Assembly: GCA_958442925.1 (NCBI GenBank)
Contig: CAUCIO010000161.1
Span: forward strand, 1-5,027
From: an uncultured Clostridium sp.
GTDB taxonomy: Bacteria > Bacillota > Clostridia > Lachnospirales > Lachnospiraceae
Reading direction: 5' to 3'
DNA: 5,027 nucleotides
The notes under the pieces are model-generated. The model had not been told where the DNA came from. It saw nothing but the letters and a program-made list of their open reading frames with translations, and ran no database searches. The position numbers and the translations under genes are program-made. Below, one piece after another: positions 1-5,027 of the stretch. Positions within the stretch are counted from its first letter, which is position 1. Every line of letters begins with the position of its first letter.

Positions 1-550
1 CGTCGATATGCTGGAGATTAATATTTCCTGTCCTAATGTCAAGGAAGGCGGAATTGCCTTTGGCCAGGATCCCAAGGCAGTGGAGGCGATTACCAGAGAG
101 GTGAAGCGCCACGCCAGACAGCCGGTTATCATGAAGCTGAGTCCCAATGTAACGGATATCACTGTGATGGCCAAGGCAGCTGAGGCAGGAGGAGCAGACG
201 TGCTTTCCCTGATCAATACCCTCACAGGCATGAAAATTGATATCCACAGACGTGCCTTTGCCGTTGCCAATAAAACGGGCGGCCTGTCAGGTCCGGCCAT
301 TAAGCCGGTGGCTGTCCGCATGGTATATCAGGTAGCGAATGCCGTGAAGCTTCCGATTATTGGAATGGGAGGAATCATGTGTGCAGACGATGCCATTGAA
401 TTCATGATGGCAGGCGCTACAGCCGTATCAGTAGGAACTGCCAATTTCCACAATCCTTATGCAACCCAGGAGATTGTGGAGGGTATGGAAGCCTACATGA
501 AACGGTATCAGGTGGAGGACATTAACAGCCTGATCGGTATTGTAAAATAG
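1..550 (+). CDS. pyrD: Dihydroorotate dehydrogenase, class 1B catalytic subunit (5' partial)
   Basis: This is the C-terminal part of the FMN enzyme that oxidises dihydroorotate to orotate, the fourth step of de novo UMP synthesis, in the cytoplasm. The frame is open to the window edge (first full codon at base 2), so the start and roughly the first 40% of the protein lie upstream. Visible family signatures, in order, are NISCPNVKEGG, whose Cys (codon 29-31) is the known catalytic base of class 1 enzymes, MKLSPNVTDI with the FMN-contacting Lys, the LINT segment, GGLSGPAIKP, the phosphate-binding IIGMGGI, and GATAVSVGTANF near the end. A Cys rather than Ser at the catalytic position rules out class 2. 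The 1B assignment (a partner of the PyrK electron-transfer subunit using NAD) is inferred from similarity to Gram-positive PyrDB; pyrK would be expected just upstream, out of view. pyrE follows after 24 bases, which indicates one operon. Confidence 0.96.
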   Translation, partial: VDMLEINISCPNVKEGGIAFGQDPKAVEAITREVKRHARQPVIMKLSPNVTDITVMAKAAEAGGADVLSLINTLTGMKIDIHRRAFAVANKTGGLSGPAIKPVAVRMVYQVANAVKLPIIGMGGIMCADDAIEFMMAGATAVSVGTANFHNPYATQEIVEGMEAYMKRYQVEDINSLIGIVK

Positions 551-558
551 ATCAATCC

Positions 559-564
559 AGGAGG
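559..564 (+). promoter_or_regulatory. Ribosome binding site of pyrE
   Basis: A perfect AGGAGG core sits 10 bases upstream of the ATG at 575, inside the 24-base gap after pyrD. It fixes the pyrE start. The gap contains no terminator or promoter, so pyrE depends on transcription from upstream. Confidence 0.85.
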
Positions 565-574
565 TTTCAGAGAG

Positions 575-1255
575 ATGGAAAGCTATAAGCAGGAATTTAT
601 TGATTTTATGGTAGAAAGCCAGGTACTGAAGTTTGGCGAGTTTACATTAAAGAGCGGCAGAAAGTCTCCGTTTTTTATGAATGCAGGAGGTTATGTGACA
701 GGCTCCCAGCTGAAAAAGCTGGGCGAGTATTATGCCAGAGCCATCCACAGCGTGTACGGAGATGACTTCGATGTGCTGTTTGGACCGGCCTACAAGGGAA
801 TTCCTTTAAGTGTAGTGACAGCCATCGCCTACAGCGAATTATATGGAAAAGAGATCCGTTACTGCTCTGACCGTAAGGAGGAGAAGGATCACGGCGCAGA
901 TAAGGGAAGCTTCTTAGGAAGCAAGCTGCAGGACGGCGACCGCGTCGTTATGATTGAGGATGTAACTACCTCTGGAAAATCCATGGAGGAGACAGTTCCG
1001 AAGGTAAAGGGAGCTGCAGATGTGGAGATCGTAGGTCTGATGGTATCCTTAGATCGTATGGAAGTCGGCAAGGGCGGCGTAAAATGTGCTCTTGAGGAAG
1101 TAAAGGATCTGTACGGCTTCCCTACAAATGCCATTGTTTCCATGAAGGATGTGGTAGAGCATCTGTATAACAGAGAGTGCCAGGGCAAGGTAGTCATTGA
1201 CGACCAGATTAAGGCGGCGATTGACGCTTACTACGAGCAGTACGGAGCGAAATAG
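575..1255 (+). CDS. pyrE: Orotate phosphoribosyltransferase
   Basis: It joins orotate to PRPP to make orotidine 5'-monophosphate, the fifth step of UMP synthesis; the enzyme is normally a cytoplasmic homodimer. At 226 residues it has the usual family length. Seen in the protein are the orotate/PRPP-side motif SGRKSPFF (27-34), the YKGIP loop (73-77), a mobile catalytic loop RKEEKDHGADKG (100-111), where the conserved Lys residues and His of the family lie, and the classic PRPP-binding signature VVMIEDVTTSGKS (124-136). The ATG is chosen because an AGGAGG lies 10 bases upstream and the N-terminus aligns with the family without extra sequence. It follows pyrD by 24 bases and is followed after 31 bases by a microprotein gene, so it is the last enzyme gene of this pyrimidine operon. 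Nothing is odd about the enzyme itself. Confidence 0.97.
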   Translation: MESYKQEFIDFMVESQVLKFGEFTLKSGRKSPFFMNAGGYVTGSQLKKLGEYYARAIHSVYGDDFDVLFGPAYKGIPLSVVTAIAYSELYGKEIRYCSDRKEEKDHGADKGSFLGSKLQDGDRVVMIEDVTTSGKSMEETVPKVKGAADVEIVGLMVSLDRMEVGKGGVKCALEEVKDLYGFPTNAIVSMKDVVEHLYNRECQGKVVIDDQIKAAIDAYYEQYGAK

Positions 1256-1274
1256 GCTGTCCGCAGTTGATAGT

Positions 1275-1280
1275 GAGGAG
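1275..1280 (+). promoter_or_regulatory. Ribosome binding site of the 49-residue microprotein
   Basis: GAGGAG ends 6 bases before the ATG at 1287. The same frame is open upstream into pyrE, where an earlier ATG at 1197 exists. Only the ATG at 1287 has a proper Shine-Dalgarno sequence at the right distance and gives a protein that does not overlap pyrE, so this site decides the start. Confidence 0.7.
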
Positions 1281-1286
1281 AATCTG

Positions 1287-1436
1287 ATGGAAAAGGTCTA
1301 TAAGACAATGCGCAATGCAGGCGCATGCAGCATTGTGATCGGAAGCGTGATGATTGTAACAGGGCTTGCAGCCGGTGTTATGGCGATTGTAAGCGGAGCG
1401 GCTCTTCTGAGACGCAAATCAGAGATTACATTTTGA
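1287..1436 (+). CDS. Small hydrophobic membrane protein downstream of pyrE (49 residues)
   Basis: I do not recognise a named family. The protein has a short polar N-terminus with basic residues (MEKVYKTMRN), one hydrophobic Gly/Ala/Val/Ile-rich stretch at about residues 11-41, and a basic tail beginning LRRKSE. The stretch is long enough for one membrane helix or a tight hairpin. It contains a GLAAG segment (26-30), a GxxxG spacing often used for helix packing in membranes, which suggests it may self-associate or bind a membrane partner. The positive tail after the helix suggests that the C-terminus faces the cytoplasm. No signal-peptidase site stands out. The start is set by the GAGGAG 6 bases upstream. 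The gene lies 31 bases after pyrE and before the intrinsic terminator, so it is cotranscribed with the pyrimidine genes. Codon use resembles the neighbours. That it is a real gene is likely; any link to pyrimidine metabolism is only inferred from position. Confidence 0.7.
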   Translation: MEKVYKTMRNAGACSIVIGSVMIVTGLAAGVMAIVSGAALLRRKSEITF

Positions 1437-1459
1437 TAAAAAGCTTTATGTTGAACCGG

Positions 1460-1501
1460 AAGAGTGTTGCAAGAAAGGAATACATCTGCAACACTCTTTT
1501 T
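1460..1501 (+). terminator. Rho-independent terminator of the pyr operon
   Basis: A 12-bp perfect stem (1460-1471 with 1487-1498, core AGAGTGTTGC/GCAACACTCT) surrounds a 15-base loop and runs directly into a T tract (1497-1501). It begins 23 bases after the microprotein stop. It separates the pyrimidine genes from the VanZ-led unit. The run of A bases expected for an equally strong terminator on the opposite strand is weak, so I read it as acting on + strand transcription. Confidence 0.88.
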
Positions 1502-1569
1502 ACCATGAAAAAGAAAATTCAGAATCTGTGGGGAAGGATTCTTTTTGAAAATAATAGAAGTTGTGGGTT

Positions 1570-1574
1570 GGAGA
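1570..1574 (+). promoter_or_regulatory. Ribosome binding site deciding the VanZ-family start
   Basis: GGAGA lies about 5 bases before the ATG at 1579. The alternative TTG start at 1561 in the same frame has only a weak purine run (AGAAG) too close upstream, so ATG 1579 is preferred; the difference is six residues. Confidence 0.55.
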
Positions 1575-1578
1575 ATCT

Positions 1579-2043
1579 ATGTGGAAGAGAGAAAAAACCC
1601 ATCAGAAAATATGCTGGATCCTGTTTTTCAGCTATCTGCTGATGTTAACTTATTTTATGTTTTTTTCCGACGACTTCGGGCGGTCGGAATATACAGAGTA
1701 TCATTATAACCTGACGCTGTTTAAAGAAATACGGCGGTTTTATACCTACAGAGAGCTTTTGGGAACGAGAGCCTTTCTCATTAACATTGTGGGAAATATA
1801 GTGTGCTTTATGCCCTTTGGTTTTATTCTTCCGATCATTTCAAGGCTGGGAGAAAAATGGTTTAATACGCTGCTTTTAAGCTTCCTTCTGACGCTTTCTA
1901 TCGAAACGATTCAGCTGGTGTTCCGGGTGGGAAGCTTTGATGTGGACGACATGTTTCTCAATACGGTAGGAGGGGCGGCCGGATATATCACTGTGACGGC
2001 GCTCAAGTGGATAAGGAGGGCTTTCCATGGCTCAGAAAACTAA
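1579..2043 (+). CDS. VanZ-family membrane protein
   Basis: This is a 154-residue integral membrane protein of the VanZ-like family. The founding member, VanZ of enterococci, gives low-level teicoplanin resistance by an unclear mechanism; most chromosomal homologues have no known role. There are four predicted membrane segments at about residues 11-29, 68-88, 95-115 and 124-143. The family signatures are visible: N-x-x-x-F-x-P-F-G in segment 2 (NIVCFMPFGFILP, 73-85) and the block SIETIQ...RVGSFDVDDMFLNTVGG (107-132), whose DVDD and N-x-x-GG are the most conserved part. Length matches VanZ (about 160). The ATG at 1579 is supported by GGAGA upstream; TTG at 1561 is possible. The 3' end overlaps the next gene by 17 bases, which suggests translational coupling. 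Drug resistance should not be assumed: there are no van ligase or VanHAX genes in view. Confidence 0.88.
   Translation: MWKREKTHQKICWILFFSYLLMLTYFMFFSDDFGRSEYTEYHYNLTLFKEIRRFYTYRELLGTRAFLINIVGNIVCFMPFGFILPIISRLGEKWFNTLLLSFLLTLSIETIQLVFRVGSFDVDDMFLNTVGGAAGYITVTALKWIRRAFHGSEN
2014..2019 (+). promoter_or_regulatory. Ribosome binding site inside the VanZ gene end
   Basis: A perfect AGGAGG lies 7 bases before the ATG at 2027, within the last codons of the VanZ-family gene. It supports this start over the internal ATG at 2069 and indicates coupled translation of the overlapping pair. Confidence 0.75.
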
Positions 2044-2350
2044 GAAGATTTCATATATCAAAAAACCAATGGCCCAAAACGGTTTTATCTGTCTGGGCCT
2101 GGCGGCTGTGGCCCTGTTTCTGTGCCTGTCTGGCCTTGGAATCAGCATCAGAAATCAGGGAAATACTCCTGTAGGAGGGACGGCAGTCTGTTTTTCCAGC
2201 TTTCTGTTTGCTGTGTTCGGTGTGGTTTACGGCTGGGCTTCGTTTCAGGAGGAGGAAAAAAACTATATACTGGCAAAGATAGGGGCTCCTATCAGCGGCC
2301 TGATTGTAATTTTTTGGATTGTGCTTATATTAATTGGATTGAAAGGATGA
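2027..2350 (+). CDS. Three-helix membrane protein of unknown function (possibly DUF6142-like)
   Basis: This 107-residue protein has no function I can name. It has a basic cytoplasmic-type N-terminus (many Lys in the first 14 residues) and three hydrophobic segments at about 18-40, 49-72 and 87-105. Between segments 2 and 3 there is an acidic/polar loop (FQEEEKNYILAKIG, 73-86), and the protein ends with a short basic LKG tail. The layout, with Gly-rich segment 2 followed by a SFxEE-like loop, reminds me of small Clostridia proteins annotated as DUF6142; this is from memory and unverified. The start is set by AGGAGG 7 bases upstream, and the gene overlaps the VanZ-family gene by 17 bases. The next gene starts 4 bases after its stop, so the three genes form one translational unit. 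A membrane anchor or partner for the following peptidase-like protein is conceivable but not shown. Confidence 0.8.
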   Translation: MAQKTKKISYIKKPMAQNGFICLGLAAVALFLCLSGLGISIRNQGNTPVGGTAVCFSSFLFAVFGVVYGWASFQEEEKNYILAKIGAPISGLIVIFWIVLILIGLKG

Positions 2351-2354
2351 CAGG

Positions 2355-4457
2355 ATGAATTACGAAAAGGGAGTCTGCTACGCAGAAAAATTCAGGAAAG
2401 AAAATGAGGCTGTAAAAGAGCGTCATGAGCTGGCGGCAGCCAGAATTCGGGAAATTCCTATGGAACATACTACCGGAGAAAGGTTTGACAGATATTTTAA
2501 GAAGACAGCAGAATTTATTCTGCTGTGCGAGGAAGTGTTTCAGCGCCAGGCGTCGGGGGCTCTGTTAAAGGCAGAGCTTTCTGAACTTCGCAGTTTAAAC
2601 CAGAGGCTGTATGAGGACATTCTGCCGGAGCATTACGGGGAAAGCTTTGCAAACCCTGCTTATGCCTGCCAGGAACTGACAGAGGAGTACGGAACCTATC
2701 TGGCCTTTCTCTATACAGAGATCCGCGGGATGATTGTCTATGCCTATGAGAGCAGGCTGACAGACATGACGATTCTGGAGGAGGTATTTATTGAGGTCTA
2801 CAACCTGTTTGAGGGGGAGGAGCCGGAGGAGAAGGAGTTAAAATCAGTGCTCTACTGGTTTGTCAGCGATTACTGCGATGTGACTTTAAGCTACCGGATC
2901 CGGGAATCCCTTGACCCATCCCTGGATTTTGCGGGAAGTATTATAAAGAACAGCGATCTGGGAGACGAGAGGTATCTCTACCAGTTCGGCGAGTATATTT
3001 CCGATACAGAGAGATCCATTTCTGCCTTCTTAAATCAGCTTCCTGAGGCAACAGTAAGAAAAATGGCTGACACCTTTACAGAAGGTTACAAAAAGGGATT
3101 TGAGGTCATGGGAAGAAACCTTTCTAAAAAGCAGACGGTACAGCTGCGCTTCCCTCTGGGGTTTGAGAGAATGATGCGGTATGCAGCAGAAAATTTTGAA
3201 GCCATGGGTCTGTCCCCCATCTTTATGCGGGCGGCAGTGGGAACCATGAACAGGACAGCGTCCCGTACCAACGGCTATTTTGGATTTTCTCCAAACCGCC
3301 AGTATGAGTATGATCACCGGTATGATAATGCCCTGTATATGGATAAAGCTTTCAAGGAGAGAAAACTCTCTGTACTCCGGGTGGCCTATGAGGAACAGAA
3401 GGAGCTGGCAGCAGCCTACGGCGGTCCGGCAGTGTTAGAGACCTTTGGAGAGGAGGGCTTTCATCCGGAGAACAAAAAGGAGGCATTTGCCCTCAGCGAA
3501 AAACAGGAAAAGCTGGTTCACGCCTATGCCAATGAGTCCATGCAGATCGCAGACAGCTATATTCCAGGGGATGAGACAAGCTTTACGATTATTTCATTTC
3601 CGATTCCAGAGATCGGAGAAAAATTCCAGGAGATTTTTGAGGAGACCATCCGGATTAATACCCTGGACTACGAGCTATACAAACGTGTCCAGCAGACGAT
3701 AATCGACACTTTGGATCAGGCAGAGTATGCCAGAGTGACAGGTAAGGGAGAAAATAAGACAGATCTGAAAATCAATCTGCTGGAACTGAAGGATCCAAAG
3801 AAGGAGACAAGGTTTGAAAACTGTGTGGCAGATGTAAACATCCCGGTTGGCGAGGTTTTTACCTCCCCGGTGCTTCAGGGCACAGAGGGCACACTGTTTG
3901 TAGGGAATGTTTATATCGGTGATTTCCAGTTTAAAAATCTGTGTATCCGCTTTGAAAACGGCAGGACAGCAGATTATACCTGTGAAAACTTTGCAGATGA
4001 AGAGGAGTGCAGAAAGCTGGTAAAGCAGGTGATTTTAAAGAATCACGACAGCCTTCCTATGGGAGAGTTTGCAGTGGGAACTAATACCACGGCATACGCG
4101 GTGGGCGTCAAGTACGGAATTTCCGACCGGTTCCCGATTCTCATAGCAGAGAAGACAGGCCCCCACTTTGCAGTAGGAGATACCTGCTACAGCTGGTCTG
4201 AGGACGCGCCAGTCTACAATCCGGATGGAAAAGAGGCGGTGGCCAGAGACAATGAGATTTCTATTTTGAGAAAAGAGGATCTGTCTAAAGCTTACTTCGG
4301 ATGCCATACAGATATCACAATCCCCTATTCGGAGCTGGACACAGTGGAGGCGGTGATGGGGGACGGCAGCGTGGTCTACATCATAAAGGACGGAAGATTT
4401 GTCCTGCCTGGAACAGAGGAACTGAACGCGCCTCTGGAGACGGTGAAAGACTGTTAA
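2355..4457 (+). CDS. Extended M29-like aminopeptidase (thermophilic aminopeptidase T/AmpS fold), 700 residues
   Basis: This is a probable metal-dependent aminopeptidase releasing N-terminal residues from peptides, soluble in the cytoplasm (no signal peptide or membrane segment). The C-terminal part carries the M29 pattern: TDLKINL (469-475), NIPVGEVFTSP with E500, TEGTLFV (510-516), MGEFAVGTNT with E571, PHFAVGD with H604, and CHTDITIP with H651 and D653. These match in order and chemistry the five cobalt/zinc ligands known for AmpS/AmpT/PepS (Glu, Glu, His, His, Asp). A segment at about 257-295 (TVQLRFPLGFE and on) resembles the start of the M29 N-terminal alpha/beta domain. Residues 1 to about 250 are extra, acidic and probably helical, with no family I can name; ordinary M29 enzymes have about 370-420 residues. 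The catalytic Tyr expected seven residues after the His is Cys611, with Tyr612 next to it. ATG 2355 follows AAAGGA (2342-2347), 4 bases after the previous stop. Activity and substrate are inferred. Confidence 0.82.
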   Translation: MNYEKGVCYAEKFRKENEAVKERHELAAARIREIPMEHTTGERFDRYFKKTAEFILLCEEVFQRQASGALLKAELSELRSLNQRLYEDILPEHYGESFANPAYACQELTEEYGTYLAFLYTEIRGMIVYAYESRLTDMTILEEVFIEVYNLFEGEEPEEKELKSVLYWFVSDYCDVTLSYRIRESLDPSLDFAGSIIKNSDLGDERYLYQFGEYISDTERSISAFLNQLPEATVRKMADTFTEGYKKGFEVMGRNLSKKQTVQLRFPLGFERMMRYAAENFEAMGLSPIFMRAAVGTMNRTASRTNGYFGFSPNRQYEYDHRYDNALYMDKAFKERKLSVLRVAYEEQKELAAAYGGPAVLETFGEEGFHPENKKEAFALSEKQEKLVHAYANESMQIADSYIPGDETSFTIISFPIPEIGEKFQEIFEETIRINTLDYELYKRVQQTIIDTLDQAEYARVTGKGENKTDLKINLLELKDPKKETRFENCVADVNIPVGEVFTSPVLQGTEGTLFVGNVYIGDFQFKNLCIRFENGRTADYTCENFADEEECRKLVKQVILKNHDSLPMGEFAVGTNTTAYAVGVKYGISDRFPILIAEKTGPHFAVGDTCYSWSEDAPVYNPDGKEAVARDNEISILRKEDLSKAYFGCHTDITIPYSELDTVEAVMGDGSVVYIIKDGRFVLPGTEELNAPLETVKDC

Positions 4458-4475
4458 ACAGCTGGAGTCATATCT

Positions 4476-4498
4476 GCTTATAAGTATATTTCATAAGC
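4476..4498 (+). repeat. Short hairpin after the peptidase gene, possible weak terminator
   Basis: GCTTAT (4476-4481) pairs with ATAAGC (4493-4498) across an 11-base loop; a G-U pair may extend it by one. The stem is AT-rich and is not followed by a T tract, so it would be a poor intrinsic terminator. It is the only terminator-like element between the peptidase stop and the purE promoter, so some read-through into purE is possible. Confidence 0.35.
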
Positions 4499-4499
4499 G

Positions 4500-4528
4500 C
4501 CTGTCTTGACGGGGGAAAATAAAACAGG
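4500..4528 (+). repeat. Inverted repeat spanning the purE -35 box and spacer
   Basis: CCTGT (4500-4504) is the exact reverse complement of ACAGG (4524-4528), and a G-U pair can extend it. It frames the -35 box and ends at the -10 box. CCTGT could also pair with ACGGG (4509-4513) around a CTTG loop. As DNA it could be an operator for a purine regulator; it does not match the Bacillus PurBox as I remember it. The arms are short, so chance is a real alternative. Confidence 0.3.
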
Positions 4529-4534
4529 TATTAT
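4506..4534 (+). promoter_or_regulatory. Sigma-A type promoter of purE
   Basis: The -35 box TTGACG (4506-4511) matches the consensus at 5 of 6 bases. After a 17-base spacer comes the -10 box TATTAT (4529-4534), also 5 of 6. Transcription would start near 4540-4542, giving a leader of about 70 bases before purE. Its strength suggests that purE starts a transcription unit of its own, independent of the upstream cassette. Confidence 0.68.
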
Positions 4535-4536
4535 TA

Positions 4537-4582
4537 ATTAGTAAAACTAAGATAAAACATGATAAATATTAGAATTACTAAT
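4537..4582 (+). repeat. Inverted repeat in the purE leader
   Basis: ATTAGTAA (4537-4544) and TTACTAAT (4575-4582) are perfect 8-base reverse complements separated by 30 AT-rich bases. A second pair, AACAT (4556-4560) with ATGTT (4581-4585), overlaps the right arm and would compete with the first. All pairs are A-T rich and would be weak in RNA. It could be an operator pair, a leader fold or chance in AT-rich DNA. Confidence 0.3.
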
Positions 4583-4597
4583 GTTAAAATACAAGGA

Positions 4598-4604
4598 AAA
4601 GGAG
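4598..4604 (+). promoter_or_regulatory. Ribosome binding site of purE
   Basis: AAAGGAG lies 8 bases before the ATG at 4613, the only start that gives the standard PurE N-terminus. Confidence 0.8.
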
Positions 4605-4612
4605 AATTCACT

Positions 4613-5027
4613 ATGGCAAAAGTAGGAATTGTAATGGGAAGCGACTCAGATATGCCGGTTATGGCACAGGCGGCAGATTTTCTGGAGAAAATGGGCATTG
4701 AGTTTGAGATGACAGTGATTTCCGCCCACAGAGAGCCTGATGTATTCTTCGAATACGCAAAGTCCGCAGAGGCCAGAGGATATAAGGTAATTATTGCAGG
4801 AGCCGGAAAAGCGGCTCATCTGCCAGGCATGTGTGCGGCTCTGTTCCCAATGCCTGTTATTGGAGTTCCCATGAAGACCTCTGATCTTGGCGGAGTAGAT
4901 TCCCTGTACTCCATTGTTCAGATGCCGTCCGGAATCCCGGTTGCTACCGTAGCAATTAACGGAGGAAAGAATGCCGGCATTCTGGCAGCTAAAATTCTGG
5001 CAGCCTCCGATTCAGAACTTCTTGAGA
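4613..5027 (+). CDS. purE: N5-carboxyaminoimidazole ribonucleotide mutase, PurE class I (3' partial)
   Basis: This purine biosynthesis enzyme moves the carboxyl group of N5-CAIR to carbon 4, making CAIR; it usually works after PurK as a cytoplasmic octamer. The first 138 codons are present; the family has about 160-170, so only the C-terminal helix is missing. Visible motifs are the phosphate/nucleotide-binding MGSDSD (8-13), SAHR (37-40), whose His39 corresponds to the catalytic His45 of E. coli PurE, and the class I block AGAGKAAHLPGM (62-73). GVDSLYSIVQMPSGIPVATVAI (94-115) follows and is nearly identical to known class I enzymes. In E. coli the block reads AGAGGAAH; here position 66 is Lys. 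ATG 4613 is fixed by AAAGGAG (4598-4604) 8 bases upstream. It has its own promoter and probably leads a pur operon running out of the window. Confidence 0.96.
   Translation, partial: MAKVGIVMGSDSDMPVMAQAADFLEKMGIEFEMTVISAHREPDVFFEYAKSAEARGYKVIIAGAGKAAHLPGMCAALFPMPVIGVPMKTSDLGGVDSLYSIVQMPSGIPVATVAINGGKNAGILAAKILAASDSELLE

Larger units (their letters stand above)
4458..4612 (+). other. Intergenic region between the peptidase gene and purE
   Basis: This 155-base AT-rich stretch holds a weak hairpin, a promoter and an untranslated leader, listed separately. No riboswitch of a type I know (purine, ZTP/pfl, PRPP, tetrahydrofolate, preQ1) is recognisable: conserved cores such as the purine-riboswitch TTTCTACC-like loop are absent. 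No open frame of note starts here. Confidence 0.7.

Noticed and set aside
889..1197. Open frame on the - strand inside pyrE
   Set aside because: It is antisense to a clear pyrE, composed of low-information Ser/Thr/Pro-rich sequence, with no start signals of its own.
1197..1286. Longer, 79-residue form of the microprotein starting within pyrE
   Set aside because: The extra 30 residues come from out-of-frame pyrE sequence, are Arg/Thr-rich and polar, and the ATG at 1287 has the better ribosome binding site.
1545..1573. Promoter for the VanZ-family gene beginning with TTGAAA at 1545
   Set aside because: At a 17-base spacing the -10 position reads TTGGAG, which is not a -10 box and lies on the ribosome binding site.
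1505..1642. Possible 45-residue protein starting MKKKIQNLW between the terminator and the VanZ-family gene
   Set aside because: It has no convincing Shine-Dalgarno before its ATG, overlaps the VanZ-family gene in another frame, and its sequence shows no domain or membrane character. Probably chance.
1579..2043. Glycopeptide resistance determinant
   Set aside because: VanZ-like proteins are common in Firmicutes genomes without resistance; no vanHAX, vanY or vanRS genes are in view.
3030..3317. Open frames on the - strand inside the M29-like gene
   Set aside because: They overlap a well-supported long gene, match no family and lack ribosome binding sites; typical antisense shadows.
4458..4612. 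Riboswitch upstream of purE
   Set aside because: The position is right for a purine or ZTP riboswitch, but the conserved cores of these and of PRPP, preQ1 and tetrahydrofolate classes are missing, and the GC-rich part is better explained as promoter DNA upstream of the transcript start.

Overview
The window looks like chromosomal DNA of a Clostridia member of the Firmicutes, most likely a Lachnospiraceae species. This rests on the AGGAGG-type ribosome binding sites, frequent AGA arginine codons, the sequence character of the pyrimidine enzymes (class 1B dihydroorotate dehydrogenase followed by pyrE), and a long M29-like aminopeptidase of a type I associate with this group. All genes lie on the + strand. 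There are no RNA genes, CRISPR arrays, insertion sequences or phage genes that I can see.

Region 1 (1-1501) is the end of a de novo pyrimidine operon. It holds the C-terminal part of pyrD (cut by the window start), complete pyrE, and a 49-residue single-helix membrane microprotein not predicted by name. A strong intrinsic terminator with a 12-bp stem closes the unit.

Region 2 (1502-4457) is a tightly packed three-gene unit: a VanZ-family membrane protein, a three-helix membrane protein overlapping it by 17 bases, and, 4 bases later, a 700-residue protein. The last 200 or so residues of the 700-residue protein carry all five expected metal ligands of peptidase family M29 (aminopeptidase T/AmpS). 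About 250 residues at its N-terminus are not explained by that family. The packing implies co-translation. I could not find a convincing promoter for this unit in the short stretch after the terminator.

Region 3 (4458-5027) has an intergenic region with a good sigma-A type promoter (TTGACG, 17 bases, TATTAT), an AT-rich leader with inverted repeats, and the start of purE, cut by the window end. purE is probably the first gene of a purine operon.

The flanks are therefore conserved nucleotide biosynthesis. The middle is a small accessory-looking membrane/peptidase cassette whose joint role is unknown. The most interesting objects are the extended M29-like protein with its two membrane partners, and the microprotein attached to pyrE. 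I see no clear evidence of a novel defence or mobile system.
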